27,717 bases of DNA from an uncultured Flavobacteriales bacterium (GTDB taxonomy: Bacteria > Bacteroidota > Bacteroidia > Flavobacteriales_D > Sanyastnellaceae). Made by a program: the position numbers and the translations under genes. Below are positions 1 to 8,214 of the stretch, in pieces. The stretch covers positions 1-27,717 of the forward strand of contig CALBSW010000192.1 of NCBI GenBank assembly GCA_937967465.1. Reading direction: 5' to 3'. Position 1 is the first letter of the stretch, and each line of letters starts with the position of its first letter. The notes beneath the pieces were generated by a model. It did not search any database. It worked only from the letters and a program-made list of their open reading frames with translations, and was not told the DNA's origin.

Positions 1-2
1 AC

Positions 3-881
3 GGGGACGCCGCTGAATTGCTGACGGTCTCCAGGGCCGAACCCCGTTATCGCGCTGGTCGTGCCGCATTGGAGGCGGGAACGTATCGCGAAGCACACAG
101 CAAATTGTCCGAAGTGATTGGCCTCGACGCCGACTACAAGGATGCCGGGAGCCTGCGCGACGAGGCGCTGGCGTTGGGCCTGTTCAATGTGGCCATTTCA
201 GATTTTCAATCCAGTGACCGCGACCGCGATGTGGCCCTTGAGTTGCGCAGTGGCATTCAAAATGGACTGCTGCAGGTGAACGACCCGTTCATCGGGGTGG
301 TGGACCGCACCCTGCGCGAAGACATCATCGCAGAGCAACACCTGTCTTTGTCCGGCCTGTCCGATGAAACGGTGGCCGTCGGAGAGCTGGCCGGAGCCCG
401 CGCCATCCTGACGGGTTCGGTGCTGTCCTTTTCATCCGAAACCTCCAATCAGCAGACCACGTCCCGAAGTGGTTTCCGGAAGTACTTCAAGAACGTCAAA
501 GACGAAGAAGGCAACATCAAAAAAGTGGCCGCCTTCGCACCGGCCGGCTACAAATTGTACTCCCAGAGACGCAACGTCGAGTTGAAGTTCGAAATCAAGT
601 TGATCAGCACCGAAACCGGCGAAGTGATGCTCTCGGAGGTCGAGCGCGTCCATGCGCAGGATGCGGTCGAATATGCCGTCAGCCAAGTTCCAGCGGGCAG
701 CCTCTACCCCGCCCAGGCCAATGGCGAGGTGAACCGAAGTGGAAAATCTCGAATGAACGCCCTGCTGGGGGCACGTCGGGACCTCGCCACCACCGCTTCA
801 TTGCGCGCCCAAGTCATTGCCGAAGCCACAGCTAGAGGCCGACGTGACATCGAACAATTTCTCGAACGCCACATCGAATGA
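3..881 (+). CDS. CsgG-like protein with TPR-like N-terminal segment (5' partial)
   Basis: The reading frame is open from the window's left edge (codons from base 3), so this is the C-terminal part of a longer protein; the TTG at 18 is probably internal. The first ~55 residues look like a tetratricopeptide-type helix pair (Tyr-x-x-Gly, then Tyr-x-x-Ala spacing). The rest resembles the CsgG/HfaB/LpoB fold: a strand ending in NVAISDF, a degradation-prone linker, then the GARAILTGSV strand that in CsgG-type proteins precedes a long strand describing the substrate. The stop overlaps the next gene's start (ATGA at 878-881), so the genes are translationally coupled. By family knowledge, CsgG-like proteins sit in the periplasm or outer membrane and act in secretion or as activators of envelope machines. 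Specific role unknown. The neighbours are two LPP20-like lipoproteins, which suggests one envelope complex. Confidence 0.7.
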   Translation, partial: GDAAELLTVSRAEPRYRAGRAALEAGTYREAHSKLSEVIGLDADYKDAGSLRDEALALGLFNVAISDFQSSDRDRDVALELRSGIQNGLLQVNDPFIGVVDRTLREDIIAEQHLSLSGLSDETVAVGELAGARAILTGSVLSFSSETSNQQTTSRSGFRKYFKNVKDEEGNIKKVAAFAPAGYKLYSQRRNVELKFEIKLISTETGEVMLSEVERVHAQDAVEYAVSQVPAGSLYPAQANGEVNRSGKSRMNALLGARRDLATTASLRAQVIAEATARGRRDIEQFLERHIE

Positions 882-2251
882 TGGGACAGCGTATCCTTCT
901 GTTCTGGGGCATTTTGATGCTCTTCACAGGATGTTCTGGAGGCCGGAGCACCCACCGGACGGCTGCCCCTGAATGGGTCAACAGCCGTCCTGTCTCCCGG
1001 ATGCACTACATCGGCATCGGCAGCGCTGTCAACTCCCCTGTCCCTGGTGAGGCCCTGCGGATCGCCAAGGAGCGGGCTGCATCCGACCTCGCCGGGGAAA
1101 TCTCCGTGCGCGTCGAAAGCGCCTCCCTCCTGGAGACCGCCGAGCAGAATGGGCGTGTTCGGGAAGACTTCAACAGCACCATTTCCAGCCGCTCCGATGA
1201 GCGCATCACGGGCTTCGAAGTGATCGACGTCTTCGAAGGCCCTGAAGTGACCCACGTCTACTACCGCTTGGACAAGCAACGCCATGCGGCAGCGCGGGCA
1301 GCCCGGCGCCAGGAGGCCATCGACCTGGCCCTGGCAGAATGGGCCGCAGGTCAAGAAGATCTGAGCACCGGTCGAATCCCCGGTGCGCTGGAGCATTGGA
1401 GCACCGGAATCCTGGCACTCGAGGAATTCTGGAACGATGTCAACCGCGCTCCAATCGACGGAGAAGAAGTCGCATTGGAATCCCATTTCATCCGGGCCAT
1501 GCGGCGGACCGTCCAAGGACTCGACCTGCGCGCATCCGTGGACCGCGTGGTGCTGTCTGCTCAAGGCGGTTTCCGCTTTCCCCTTGGACTGCACGCCACA
1601 CTCGACGGACAATCGGCCACGGGCATCCCACTGAAGTACAGTTACCACAATGGAACGTATCGAAAGCGGGCCACGGAATTCACGGATGACGAAGGCATGG
1701 TGGTGGCCTTGATCGAGCGGGTGGAAGCGCGTCGACCTGACCGCGACATTGTGTGCACGGTCGATGTCGATCGGCTGATGCAATCTGCCCATCTCAACCC
1801 CATCGTGGAAGAGCTCATCGGGCAGGTGGCCAGTCGAGACATTCGGATCCCCCTGGACATCGAGATGCCGAGCATCCAGTTGGCGCCTTCGTCCGAGTCC
1901 AGCCTTCCCGCATCACAGCATGCGCCCCTGCTGGATGCCATGCGCGCCGTGCTGTTGGACGCTGGCTGCGCAGTGGCTCCGACTGGAGAATCCGGCGACT
2001 ACCTCATCGAATTCAACGTGCGCACGGAACGACGCAGCCCATCCAGCAGCTATGGCCAATTCCACACGGCCTATGTCGAAGGCACTGTCTCACTGAAAAA
2101 TGCCGGCGGACGCGTGGTAGAGGAAATTCGGATCGACCGTGTCAAAGGCGTACAACTCGATGCGGAAGCCGCCCTTCAACTGGCCTTGTCCAATGCAGCC
2201 GAGGCCCTTGAAAAAAATCAGGGGCCCGCGTTGCTTCAAGGACTGCAGTGA
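878..2251 (+). CDS. LPP20-family lipoprotein, 457 aa
   Basis: The N-terminus is a lipoprotein signal: a hydrophobic run ending LFTGC, with Cys19 as the likely acylated residue. Residues ~30-145 match the LPP20/FlgP pattern: PEWVNS, then HYIGIGSA, then an Ala-rich helix (KERAASDLA) and a second half containing a Tyr-rich strand (THVYYRL). The remaining 300 residues are a family-unclear extension with a beta-rich middle and a C-terminal Ala/Leu helix. Either ATG of the ATGATG at 878 could be the start; the first overlaps the upstream stop as ATGA. LPP20-type proteins are known as outer-membrane lipoproteins, for example in Helicobacter and as FlgP of Vibrio or Campylobacter flagella, but nothing here indicates flagella. 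Function in this lineage is unknown; co-transcription with a CsgG-like protein suggests an envelope complex. Confidence 0.75.
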   Translation: MMGQRILLFWGILMLFTGCSGGRSTHRTAAPEWVNSRPVSRMHYIGIGSAVNSPVPGEALRIAKERAASDLAGEISVRVESASLLETAEQNGRVREDFNSTISSRSDERITGFEVIDVFEGPEVTHVYYRLDKQRHAAARAARRQEAIDLALAEWAAGQEDLSTGRIPGALEHWSTGILALEEFWNDVNRAPIDGEEVALESHFIRAMRRTVQGLDLRASVDRVVLSAQGGFRFPLGLHATLDGQSATGIPLKYSYHNGTYRKRATEFTDDEGMVVALIERVEARRPDRDIVCTVDVDRLMQSAHLNPIVEELIGQVASRDIRIPLDIEMPSIQLAPSSESSLPASQHAPLLDAMRAVLLDAGCAVAPTGESGDYLIEFNVRTERRSPSSSYGQFHTAYVEGTVSLKNAGGRVVEEIRIDRVKGVQLDAEAALQLALSNAAEALEKNQGPALLQGLQ

Positions 2252-2308
2252 AGAGTTTGGCACGATATTGGAGTATTCCAGACAACAGAAACCCTCAACC
2301 CCATTCCC

Positions 2309-2881
2309 ATGACCCGCACCACCACATTGACCCTTTCTGGCCTGGCCCTCGGTTTGGCTGTGTTCACGACCGGTTGCAAAAAGAACGAAGACGTCGTCAA
2401 GCCCAAGGGCGAAGTCGAAATCGTCGAGTACTGCACGGGGGAGAAATACAATTCTGACAGCAAGCACTTCCGCTCCACGGCCACGGGCGAAAGCCAAGAC
2501 CGCGAAATCGCCAAGAAAAAAGCCCGGTCCACTGCGGAAAGCCGCTTGGCACGTACGGTCAGCGCGACCATCAAGGCCGTCACCGACAACTATGTGTCCA
2601 GCACGGAATTCAACAACCGTGAAGAAGCCACGGAGTCCTTCAATGAATTGGCCCGGACCGTGGTGGATCAAGAACTGCGCGGCGCCATCGTCATCTGTGA
2701 GAAGTTGACCCAACGTGAGAATGGCATCTACGTCTCCTACGTGGCGCTGGAGCTGAGCGGAGAAAAGTTCGCCTCCAAGTACAACGAGAAGATCTCCGAA
2801 GACGAGCGCATCATGGCCGAATACAACTATGAGCGGTTCAAGGAGACCTTCCAGGAAGAGATGAACAAGCTCGGCAACTGA
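2309..2881 (+). CDS. Small LPP20-like lipoprotein, 190 aa
   Basis: A typical lipoprotein signal peptide (LGLAVFTTGC, lipid Cys at residue 23) precedes a charged linker. The body shows the LPP20 layout: a strand with FRSTATGES, a long basic/Ala helix (REIAKKKARSTAESRLARTVSA), then a Val/Tyr-rich strand near residue 155 (GIYVSYVALEL). The C-terminal ~30 residues are acidic and helical and may coil. It lies 57 bases after the larger LPP20-like gene on the same strand and just before a strong terminator, so it is probably the last gene of that operon. It would be anchored in the inner leaflet of the outer membrane or exported to the surface. Function is unknown; a partner role with the two upstream proteins is inference. 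Confidence 0.7.
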   Translation: MTRTTTLTLSGLALGLAVFTTGCKKNEDVVKPKGEVEIVEYCTGEKYNSDSKHFRSTATGESQDREIAKKKARSTAESRLARTVSATIKAVTDNYVSSTEFNNREEATESFNELARTVVDQELRGAIVICEKLTQRENGIYVSYVALELSGEKFASKYNEKISEDERIMAEYNYERFKETFQEEMNKLGN

Positions 2882-2904
2882 TTCGCCGGAGACACCCCAC
2901 TTTG

Positions 2905-2930
2905 AAAAGGCGCCTTCGGGCGCCTTTTTT
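2905..2930. terminator. Strong intrinsic terminator, usable on both strands
   Basis: A perfect 10-bp stem (AAAAGGCGCC at 2905-2914 with GGCGCCTTTT at 2919-2928) closes a TTCG tetraloop and is followed by further T residues to 2930. It stands 23 bases after the lipoprotein stop and 7 bases from the stop of the convergent amidotransferase gene. Because the stem has A-runs on one side and T-runs on the other, it can end transcription from both directions. Confidence 0.9.
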
Positions 2931-2937
2931 CATGACG

Positions 2938-3519
2938 TCAGAGGGTGTCCAGCCAGGCGCCCAGCATATCTCGTCCGCGGGGAGTCAGGACACTCTCCGG
3001 GTGAAACTGGACGGCGTGGAGTGGTCGGGACCTGTGGCGAATGGCCAACACGATGTCCGGGGCGGACGCCGCCTCTGCCGTGACTTCCCATTCATCCGGC
3101 AATGCGGACCGGTCGGCGCACCAACTGTGGTAGTGTCCCACTTCGAACGTCGCCCCCACCCTGTGGAGCAAGGGGTCCGACGCGGTTTTGCGTGCTGCGC
3201 TGGACACGCCGTGGCGAACCTGCTCCATCTGGCGAAGTCGCCCACCGCTCCATTCCACCAGCGCCTGCAATCCGAGGCACACGCCCAACATCGGACGCTC
3301 AGGCGCCCAAGCTTCGATGAGGGCCATCAGCCCTTGGCTTTCCGACGGGAGGCCGGGGCCAGGCGACAACACAATCCCATCCATGCCTTCCGCATCCGCC
3401 GGGGTGCATTCCGCCGCCTGCTTGACCACCACCCGCGCCCCGTGGCGCTCGAGGTCGTGCGCGAGGTTCCAGGTGAAGGAGTCTCGGTTGTCGACAAGGA
3501 GGATGGACTTTCCTTCCAT
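2938..3519 (-). CDS. trpG/pabA: Glutamine amidotransferase of anthranilate / aminodeoxychorismate synthase
   Basis: This class I glutamine amidotransferase releases ammonia from glutamine for anthranilate (tryptophan) or 4-amino-4-deoxychorismate (folate) synthesis. The 193-residue protein is the usual length. It starts with the strand ILLVDNRDSFTWNLA, carries the oxyanion loop SPGPGLP, the nucleophile Cys81 in GVCLGLQA and the catalytic His173/Glu175 in QFHPES. I choose the ATG at 3519; an in-frame GTG lies at 3537, but a promoter-like AACCTTTG sits five bases upstream of the ATG and overlaps that alternative leader. No trpE or pabB lies nearby, so the chorismate-binding partner is elsewhere and the gene may serve one or both pathways. 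It converges on the terminator at 2905-2930 and diverges from ridA. Confidence 0.9.
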   Translation of the reverse strand: MEGKSILLVDNRDSFTWNLAHDLERHGARVVVKQAAECTPADAEGMDGIVLSPGPGLPSESQGLMALIEAWAPERPMLGVCLGLQALVEWSGGRLRQMEQVRHGVSSAARKTASDPLLHRVGATFEVGHYHSWCADRSALPDEWEVTAEAASAPDIVLAIRHRSRPLHAVQFHPESVLTPRGRDMLGAWLDTL

Positions 3520-3524
3520 GGGGA

Positions 3525-3532
3525 CAAAGGTT
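3525..3532 (-). promoter_or_regulatory. Candidate -7 element for the amidotransferase gene
   Basis: On the minus strand the sequence is AACCTTTG, which matches five of the six defined bases of the Bacteroidota -7 consensus TAnnTTTG. It ends five bases before the ATG at 3519, so transcripts would have almost no leader. No clear -33 TTTG was found, so this is a weak prediction. Confidence 0.35.
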
Positions 3533-3557
3533 CGCACAAGCGGGCGATACTTGCACC

Positions 3558-3908
3558 ATGTCGAAGCCCATTGCCAGCTACAGCCCTGCCCGCCGCGCCG
3601 GAAACACCGTGTACTGCAGCGGACAGATTCCGCTCATCCCTGAAACAGGCGAACTGCTTCAGGCCAGCCTGACGGAGGAAGTCCACCGCGCGATCGACAA
3701 CCTCGCAGCCGTCCTGACCGACGCCGGGTCCAGCCTCGAGAACGTGGTCAAGACCACCGTGTTCCTCATCGACCCACGGGACTATGTCGCCATGGACGCC
3801 GCTTACCGCGAGCGTTTCCAAGACCCGCTGCCCGCCCGCGAAGCGGTCTTCGTCGCCGGATTGCCCAAGCAGGCCCGCGTCGAAATCAGCGCTGTCGCCG
3901 TCGATTGA
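3558..3908 (+). CDS. ridA: RidA/YjgF-family enamine/imine deaminase
   Basis: RidA proteins are cytosolic trimers that hydrolyse reactive 2-aminoacrylate and related enamines made by PLP enzymes. The family landmarks are present: VYCSGQIPL, a central helix with NLAAVLTDAGSSLENVVKTTVFL, and the signature RVEISAVA, where Arg107 is the residue that binds the substrate carboxylate and Glu109 follows. At 116 aa it is about ten residues shorter than usual; the N-terminal APxAIGPYSQA strand is reduced to IASYSPA. The start is the ATG at 3558, preceded at four bases by GATACTTG, a weak TAnnTTTG-like element. Only 38 bases separate it from the divergent amidotransferase start. Confidence 0.92.
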   Translation: MSKPIASYSPARRAGNTVYCSGQIPLIPETGELLQASLTEEVHRAIDNLAAVLTDAGSSLENVVKTTVFLIDPRDYVAMDAAYRERFQDPLPAREAVFVAGLPKQARVEISAVAVD

Positions 3909-3950
3909 ACCCCACGCCTGTCCAGCTGTCATTCTCCCACACCCCTGATC

Positions 3951-4118
3951 ATGGATTTCCTCCGCCGCATCCTTCACTACGCCAACCCGTTGAACCTCTT
4001 CAAGAAAAACGACGAAGAAGGCATCAACCTGCGGGTCATGCACGGCATCAACAAGGTCTCCATGACCGTTTTCCTGTTGTGCCTGATCTACTTGCTGATC
4101 CGCACGTTCACGCGCTGA
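3951..4118 (+). CDS. Small single-pass membrane protein, DUF6728-like, 55 aa
   Basis: A short gene 42 bases after ridA. The product begins MDFLRRILHYANPLNLF, has a charged linker (KKNDEEGINL), then the segment VMHGINKVSM and one hydrophobic helix (TVFLLCLIYLLI, residues ~39-50), ending RTFTR. The HGIN-plus-terminal-helix layout resembles, from memory, the DUF6728 family of small Bacteroidota membrane proteins. The function of that family is unknown. Codon use and GC match the neighbours, which supports a real gene. It converges with lptD, leaving only six bases between the stops. Confidence 0.7.
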   Translation: MDFLRRILHYANPLNLFKKNDEEGINLRVMHGINKVSMTVFLLCLIYLLIRTFTR

Positions 4119-4120
4119 CC

Positions 4121-4140
4121 CGGCCTATCGAATCAGGCCG
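4121..4140. terminator. Possible bidirectional hairpin between convergent genes
   Basis: CGGCCT at 4121-4126 and AGGCCG at 4135-4140 can pair around an eight-base loop. The hairpin lies between the small membrane-protein gene and the lptD stop, overlapping the last lptD codons. There is no T-run on either side, so intrinsic termination is uncertain. Confidence 0.3.
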
Positions 4141-7100
4141 CTGCCCTGGAACCTCCGTTCCAGCTTGACATCCCGCAGCATGGACGCCTTGACCGCGAGG
4201 CGCAGCTGCAAGCTCTTCTGGATCCCGAACGGCACCCAGCGGGCCGAAAACTCCCAGCAATGCAAGTCCCACAGAAGGTTGACTTGCGTGTTGGTGAAGT
4301 CCTTGGCCGTGAAATCATATCCCGTTCCAACCGTGACGCGCCAGTCCTCAAACAGGGTGACATCGCCATTGAAGGTGAGGTTCTGGGACAGAATGAGCGT
4401 GTCGGCCTGAAGGTCGGAACGCCAACTCCGCTGCAGGCGCATGGTGTAGCCTGCCCGCGCACTCCACGGGGTCTCTCCTTGACCGGTCCAACTTGCGTTG
4501 ACCGAGGCATTGGCCCGCTTCAACCTGAGTGGAGCCCCACCATCTTCCCAGAGATAGCGGTCGATGACGGCGCCGGTGCTGTCGCGGTCGTAGAGGCTGT
4601 GGGCGAATCCGATGTTGACCGGGAACCGCCCCGCCAAGGTGGTGAAGGCCGATCCTGTGATGTCGCTCCAACGCAGTGAGTCCGCCTGCAAATTGTGGCT
4701 TGCACGAAGGGACAAGTTGTCGATCAACCGGACCTTTTTCAGGTCCCCGTTACGGTCGCGCACCTTGGCTTCGAGGTTGTTGTTCAAGGTGAAATTCAAT
4801 GCGCCTTGCGCACCGATGTTGGCCGGCGTGTACAATCCGGGAGCCAATGGATCGAAGACTTCGAGGATCGACCCGTCCAAGCCGACAATGGTGTCGCGTC
4901 GGTCAAACGCCGGATTGTAGCTGAACCCGACTTGTGGCGTGATCACGTGCCGAATGGCCCGCAGTCGTCCCTCGCCGCGGTTGCTGAACGTGCCGTAGAA
5001 CTTCGTGTTCGCACTGATGCCCAACCGCCAATCCCCATCGGTGTAGAAGCCGCGCAATGTGTCGGTCACCACGCTGTCCGGAACGTCCGGTGCGATGGCC
5101 TTGTCGAGGGCGGCGAAATTCCAGTAACCGTTGTACGACACGTTGGGCGTCAGGCTGATGAAGCCCGCCTTGATTTGGGTGGACGCCGTGGCCGTGTGGC
5201 GAACCCCGGCACTCGCGCGCTCCAACAACCCCGCAATGCCCTCATCGAACAAGGTGCTGTCCGTGCCGCTGATCCGCTGCTCCGACTTCAAGGCGTAGGT
5301 CACACCGATTCGGTCATACCATTTGGACGTGAGCGCATCCGGATTGAAAATCCGCGACAAGGGCAGTTCGAATCGGCTGACATTGACCCCCAGCGAGGGC
5401 ACGACAAGGTCCACGCGCCCCGTGCTGCTGTTCTGGTTGTGCCGTGCCGTGGCCGTGATGCTGACCGGCTTGCCCGGAATCGATGCGTTGTAGTTGATGC
5501 TGGACGAGAACGTATTGGACAGGAAATCCTCCTGGCTGCTGTTCAACTGGGACCGGAAGTTGCCGGCGGAGCCAAAATTGACATTGGCATTGAAGCGGCC
5601 ATTGGGTCGGGCCTTGGGGTCCTGGTTGTGGCTCCAGCGAACGAAGAATTCCGTGCGACGCGACGCGCCAGGGTCCCCCGCGGTTCCGCCGGACACGATG
5701 CTCGAGCGGGACACCGAGAAATTGCCGTTGAACCGGTACCGATAGCGGTACTGCGTAGAGGCCGACAGCCGCCATGTTCCCCGGCTGTAGAGGTCGCCGA
5801 GGATGCGGGCATCCCAATGCTCACCAAGCGGCTCATACCACCCGAGGTCCTTGATGAAATAACCCAGCTCCCGGCCGTTGCCGAAGCTCGGGAAGAGGAT
5901 GCCCCGGCTCCGTTCCTGTTTCTGGGGGAACCAGAAAAAGGGCAACCCGATGGGCAGGGGGACCTTGCGGACCTTGACGTACATCGGTCCGCTGACCACC
6001 TTTTCATTGGGCACCAGAAGCCCGCGGGTCAGGTGAAAATGGAAGTGCGGATTGGGCGCATCGCAGGTCGAGAACATGCCCCCTTTGAGGAAGATCCGAC
6101 CGTCGGGAAACCGTTTGGCACGCTCGGCATGGAAGGTGAGCTCGCCTTCCTTGGTCACAGCCTGCCGGCTCAAGCCCTTCCGGGTGTCGAGATCGTATCG
6201 GAGGCCGTCCTGGGTGAAGGATTGGCCACCTTGGGTGAACACGGGGCGCCCTGTCAAACTGCCGGTGCTGTCCGGCACGCCTCCCGCGTCGATGGTCCGG
6301 GCACCTGCGAAATAGTCAACCCGGGCAGCTTCAAGCTCAATGCCCGCCGTTTCCACCTTCGCATCCCCGTGCAATGCCACCTTTTCGTCCCGAACATGGA
6401 AGACAATGCTGTCCGCCGAACGATAGGCAATGGGGTCCTCCGCTTCTGGGCGCAAGGAGTCCGGTGGAAGCGTCCATGCGGGGATGGACAAGAAAGGCGC
6501 CGGGTGACCCTCCGCCGTGAAGGGCGTTGCGGTATCCGGGCGCAATCGGGCCTGAAAACCGGGCAGGTGTGCCGCATCCAAGGCGCCATCCAATGGCCGT
6601 TCGGACAAACTCGCGAGGTCGGCGAATTGTCCAGCTGGAGACTCGAGCAACACGATGGACGCCAATCCAGCCGAGTCCAACCTCATGCGAATCTCCGTGC
6701 ATTCCGCACGGTTCGCCTGGGGCAATGGGGCCGGCAGGGAGTCCAATGCGGCTTGGGCCACCTTCTGACTGTCGGGTTCAGCGAAATACAGTGTTCGACC
6801 ATTGCCAACCATCACCAGTGTGGTCAACTGCCCCCCTTCAAACAGGCCGTCCAAATCCCGCCCCGCAAGTTGATTGCGGAAACGGTCAGGTGCGGGGCTC
6901 GACACGAAGGCATGCCCCCGGACTTCCAGCCGCTCGGGACGCCCCTCGTTGAGAAACAACCGCACCGAATCGCCGGTCAGCTGGTCGTCGCCATTCCACA
7001 ATGCCGGATCTCCATCCAAGTCCACCCGTCCAGCGGATTCGTCCCACTCCAATTCCGCCGCAGCCGCAGTCAGGTCCTCAAAAAACAAGGCCGCCCCGCG

Positions 7101-8156
7101 CAAAGACGTCAATCGCCGCCCTTCTGGACCATCGAGGATGTCCAATTCAGGTCCCCGCACTTCGAGCGGCGCGTCCCCGTCCTGAATCCATGCCGAGGCG
7201 GCTCCCCGCAACTCAATGTAACCCGAGGAATCCCGTGCGGCTCCCAAGGGACCGAAACGCGCCGTGTCAGCCGACAGGCGAACCTGTGACGCCGTGTCCA
7301 AAATGGCCACCTGACCAAAGGCCAAACCGAGACTGTCGCCCATGACCAGGCTGTCGCCCACCACCTCCAAATCGCCATCGCGAAAACGGGCAGGCACCGA
7401 ATCCGACCCGGCAAACCACCCCCGCCCGGCCTGCATGGACCAACGCCCCCTGCTGCCGGACACCCCACCTTGTGGGTGGCGCACCGTGGCCAACTGGGGA
7501 AAGACCAACACCTTGTCATCGGGCAAATAAGTCACCCGTTCCGATTCCACATTCAAGGTGTCCACGGTCATCCGCACGCCACCTTCAAAACGAAGCCGGC
7601 GTTCGTCCCGGAAGAACGTGCCGGACTCGCTCACAATGCGCTCGCTGGAAGTCGTCACGACCCCTCCTCCAGCATAGGTCGCAACCCCCTCTCGAAAGGC
7701 ATACGTCGTTTTTTCTGTGGACAGTGTTCTTCGATTTTGAGGCTCTGTCGAATCCACAATCCGAACCTCCTCTCCGGTCATCACCCCAATGCCCGCCTCG
7801 GGATCGAGCTCCAAAACGTCCCCTGTCATGCGCACCGGGCCATCGTCGGCCACCACATCCCCCATCAATCGGAACGCCCCATCCGGATACCGCCAGGCAC
7901 TGTCGCATGCCACCACTGCGCGGTCCACAGACAATCGGACGTCCCCCACCAACCGCTGTCCATCCACGACAGCAGGGTCCCGGGTGATTTGTTCCGCCTG
8001 CAGAATCCGCACTTCCACCTTCTGGGCAGACAGTCCGAGGGAAAAAGCCAAGAAGGACAGAAGAAAGCCACGCTTCCACCCGTTCCATGGAGGAGTGGGC
8101 TCGCGATCAGGGCGGGGACGGTATTCGAGGACGTTTGCCAACAACGCAACGCGCAA
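4125..8156 (-). CDS. lptD: LPS-assembly protein LptD fused to an OstA-like N-terminal region, 1343 aa
   Basis: LptD is the outer-membrane barrel that inserts lipopolysaccharide into the outer leaflet. A signal peptide (WKRGFLLSFLAFSLGLSA, cleavage near residue 44) is followed by residues ~46-560 that repeat the OstA/LptA-type pattern: CDSAWRYPDGAFRLMGDV, RMTGDVLELD, RLRFEGGVRM. Residues ~575-1343 are LptD: DSIVFHVRDEKVALHGDAKV, then GGMFSTCD, PHFHFHL, VPLPIGLPFFWFPQ and a long alternating beta-barrel. In most Bacteroidota, as I recall, the OstA-like protein and LptD are separate genes. No ATG start exists: the frame is open only from base 8192, so translation begins at TTG 8156, CTG 8162 or a later TTG. 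The long divergent gap (8157-8214) contains the amidase promoter region. The neighbours are other envelope genes. Confidence 0.88.
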   Translation of the reverse strand: MRVALLANVLEYRPRPDREPTPPWNGWKRGFLLSFLAFSLGLSAQKVEVRILQAEQITRDPAVVDGQRLVGDVRLSVDRAVVACDSAWRYPDGAFRLMGDVVADDGPVRMTGDVLELDPEAGIGVMTGEEVRIVDSTEPQNRRTLSTEKTTYAFREGVATYAGGGVVTTSSERIVSESGTFFRDERRLRFEGGVRMTVDTLNVESERVTYLPDDKVLVFPQLATVRHPQGGVSGSRGRWSMQAGRGWFAGSDSVPARFRDGDLEVVGDSLVMGDSLGLAFGQVAILDTASQVRLSADTARFGPLGAARDSSGYIELRGAASAWIQDGDAPLEVRGPELDILDGPEGRRLTSLRGAALFFEDLTAAAAELEWDESAGRVDLDGDPALWNGDDQLTGDSVRLFLNEGRPERLEVRGHAFVSSPAPDRFRNQLAGRDLDGLFEGGQLTTLVMVGNGRTLYFAEPDSQKVAQAALDSLPAPLPQANRAECTEIRMRLDSAGLASIVLLESPAGQFADLASLSERPLDGALDAAHLPGFQARLRPDTATPFTAEGHPAPFLSIPAWTLPPDSLRPEAEDPIAYRSADSIVFHVRDEKVALHGDAKVETAGIELEAARVDYFAGARTIDAGGVPDSTGSLTGRPVFTQGGQSFTQDGLRYDLDTRKGLSRQAVTKEGELTFHAERAKRFPDGRIFLKGGMFSTCDAPNPHFHFHLTRGLLVPNEKVVSGPMYVKVRKVPLPIGLPFFWFPQKQERSRGILFPSFGNGRELGYFIKDLGWYEPLGEHWDARILGDLYSRGTWRLSASTQYRYRYRFNGNFSVSRSSIVSGGTAGDPGASRRTEFFVRWSHNQDPKARPNGRFNANVNFGSAGNFRSQLNSSQEDFLSNTFSSSINYNASIPGKPVSITATARHNQNSSTGRVDLVVPSLGVNVSRFELPLSRIFNPDALTSKWYDRIGVTYALKSEQRISGTDSTLFDEGIAGLLERASAGVRHTATASTQIKAGFISLTPNVSYNGYWNFAALDKAIAPDVPDSVVTDTLRGFYTDGDWRLGISANTKFYGTFSNRGEGRLRAIRHVITPQVGFSYNPAFDRRDTIVGLDGSILEVFDPLAPGLYTPANIGAQGALNFTLNNNLEAKVRDRNGDLKKVRLIDNLSLRASHNLQADSLRWSDITGSAFTTLAGRFPVNIGFAHSLYDRDSTGAVIDRYLWEDGGAPLRLKRANASVNASWTGQGETPWSARAGYTMRLQRSWRSDLQADTLILSQNLTFNGDVTLFEDWRVTVGTGYDFTAKDFTNTQVNLLWDLHCWEFSARWVPFGIQKSLQLRLAVKASMLRDVKLERRFQGSGLIR

Positions 8157-8197
8157 ATTCAGGAGGCTACGGCCCCAGAACGCCTGCCAAAGCTAGA

Positions 8198-8205
8198 TAG
8201 TTTTC
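8198..8205 (+). promoter_or_regulatory. Candidate -7 element for the amidase gene
   Basis: TAGTTTTC matches the Bacteroidota -7 consensus TAnnTTTG except at the last base. It lies nine bases before the ATG at 8215 and 39 bases before the ATG at 8245. No convincing -33 element was found. Confidence 0.35.
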
Positions 8206-8214
8206 TGCCGTCGA

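Noticed and set aside
4695..7289. An 864-codon open frame on the plus strand opposite lptD
   Set aside because: It lies fully antisense to lptD, has no recognisable domains, is rich in Arg/Gly/Val as expected from the complement of a high-GC gene, and lacks membrane or catalytic motifs.
7585..8088. ATG-started frame overlapping the lptD signal-peptide region
   Set aside because: It is in another frame, and the lptD frame encodes the signal peptide and OstA-like sequence without a break; a frameshift is possible but not supported.
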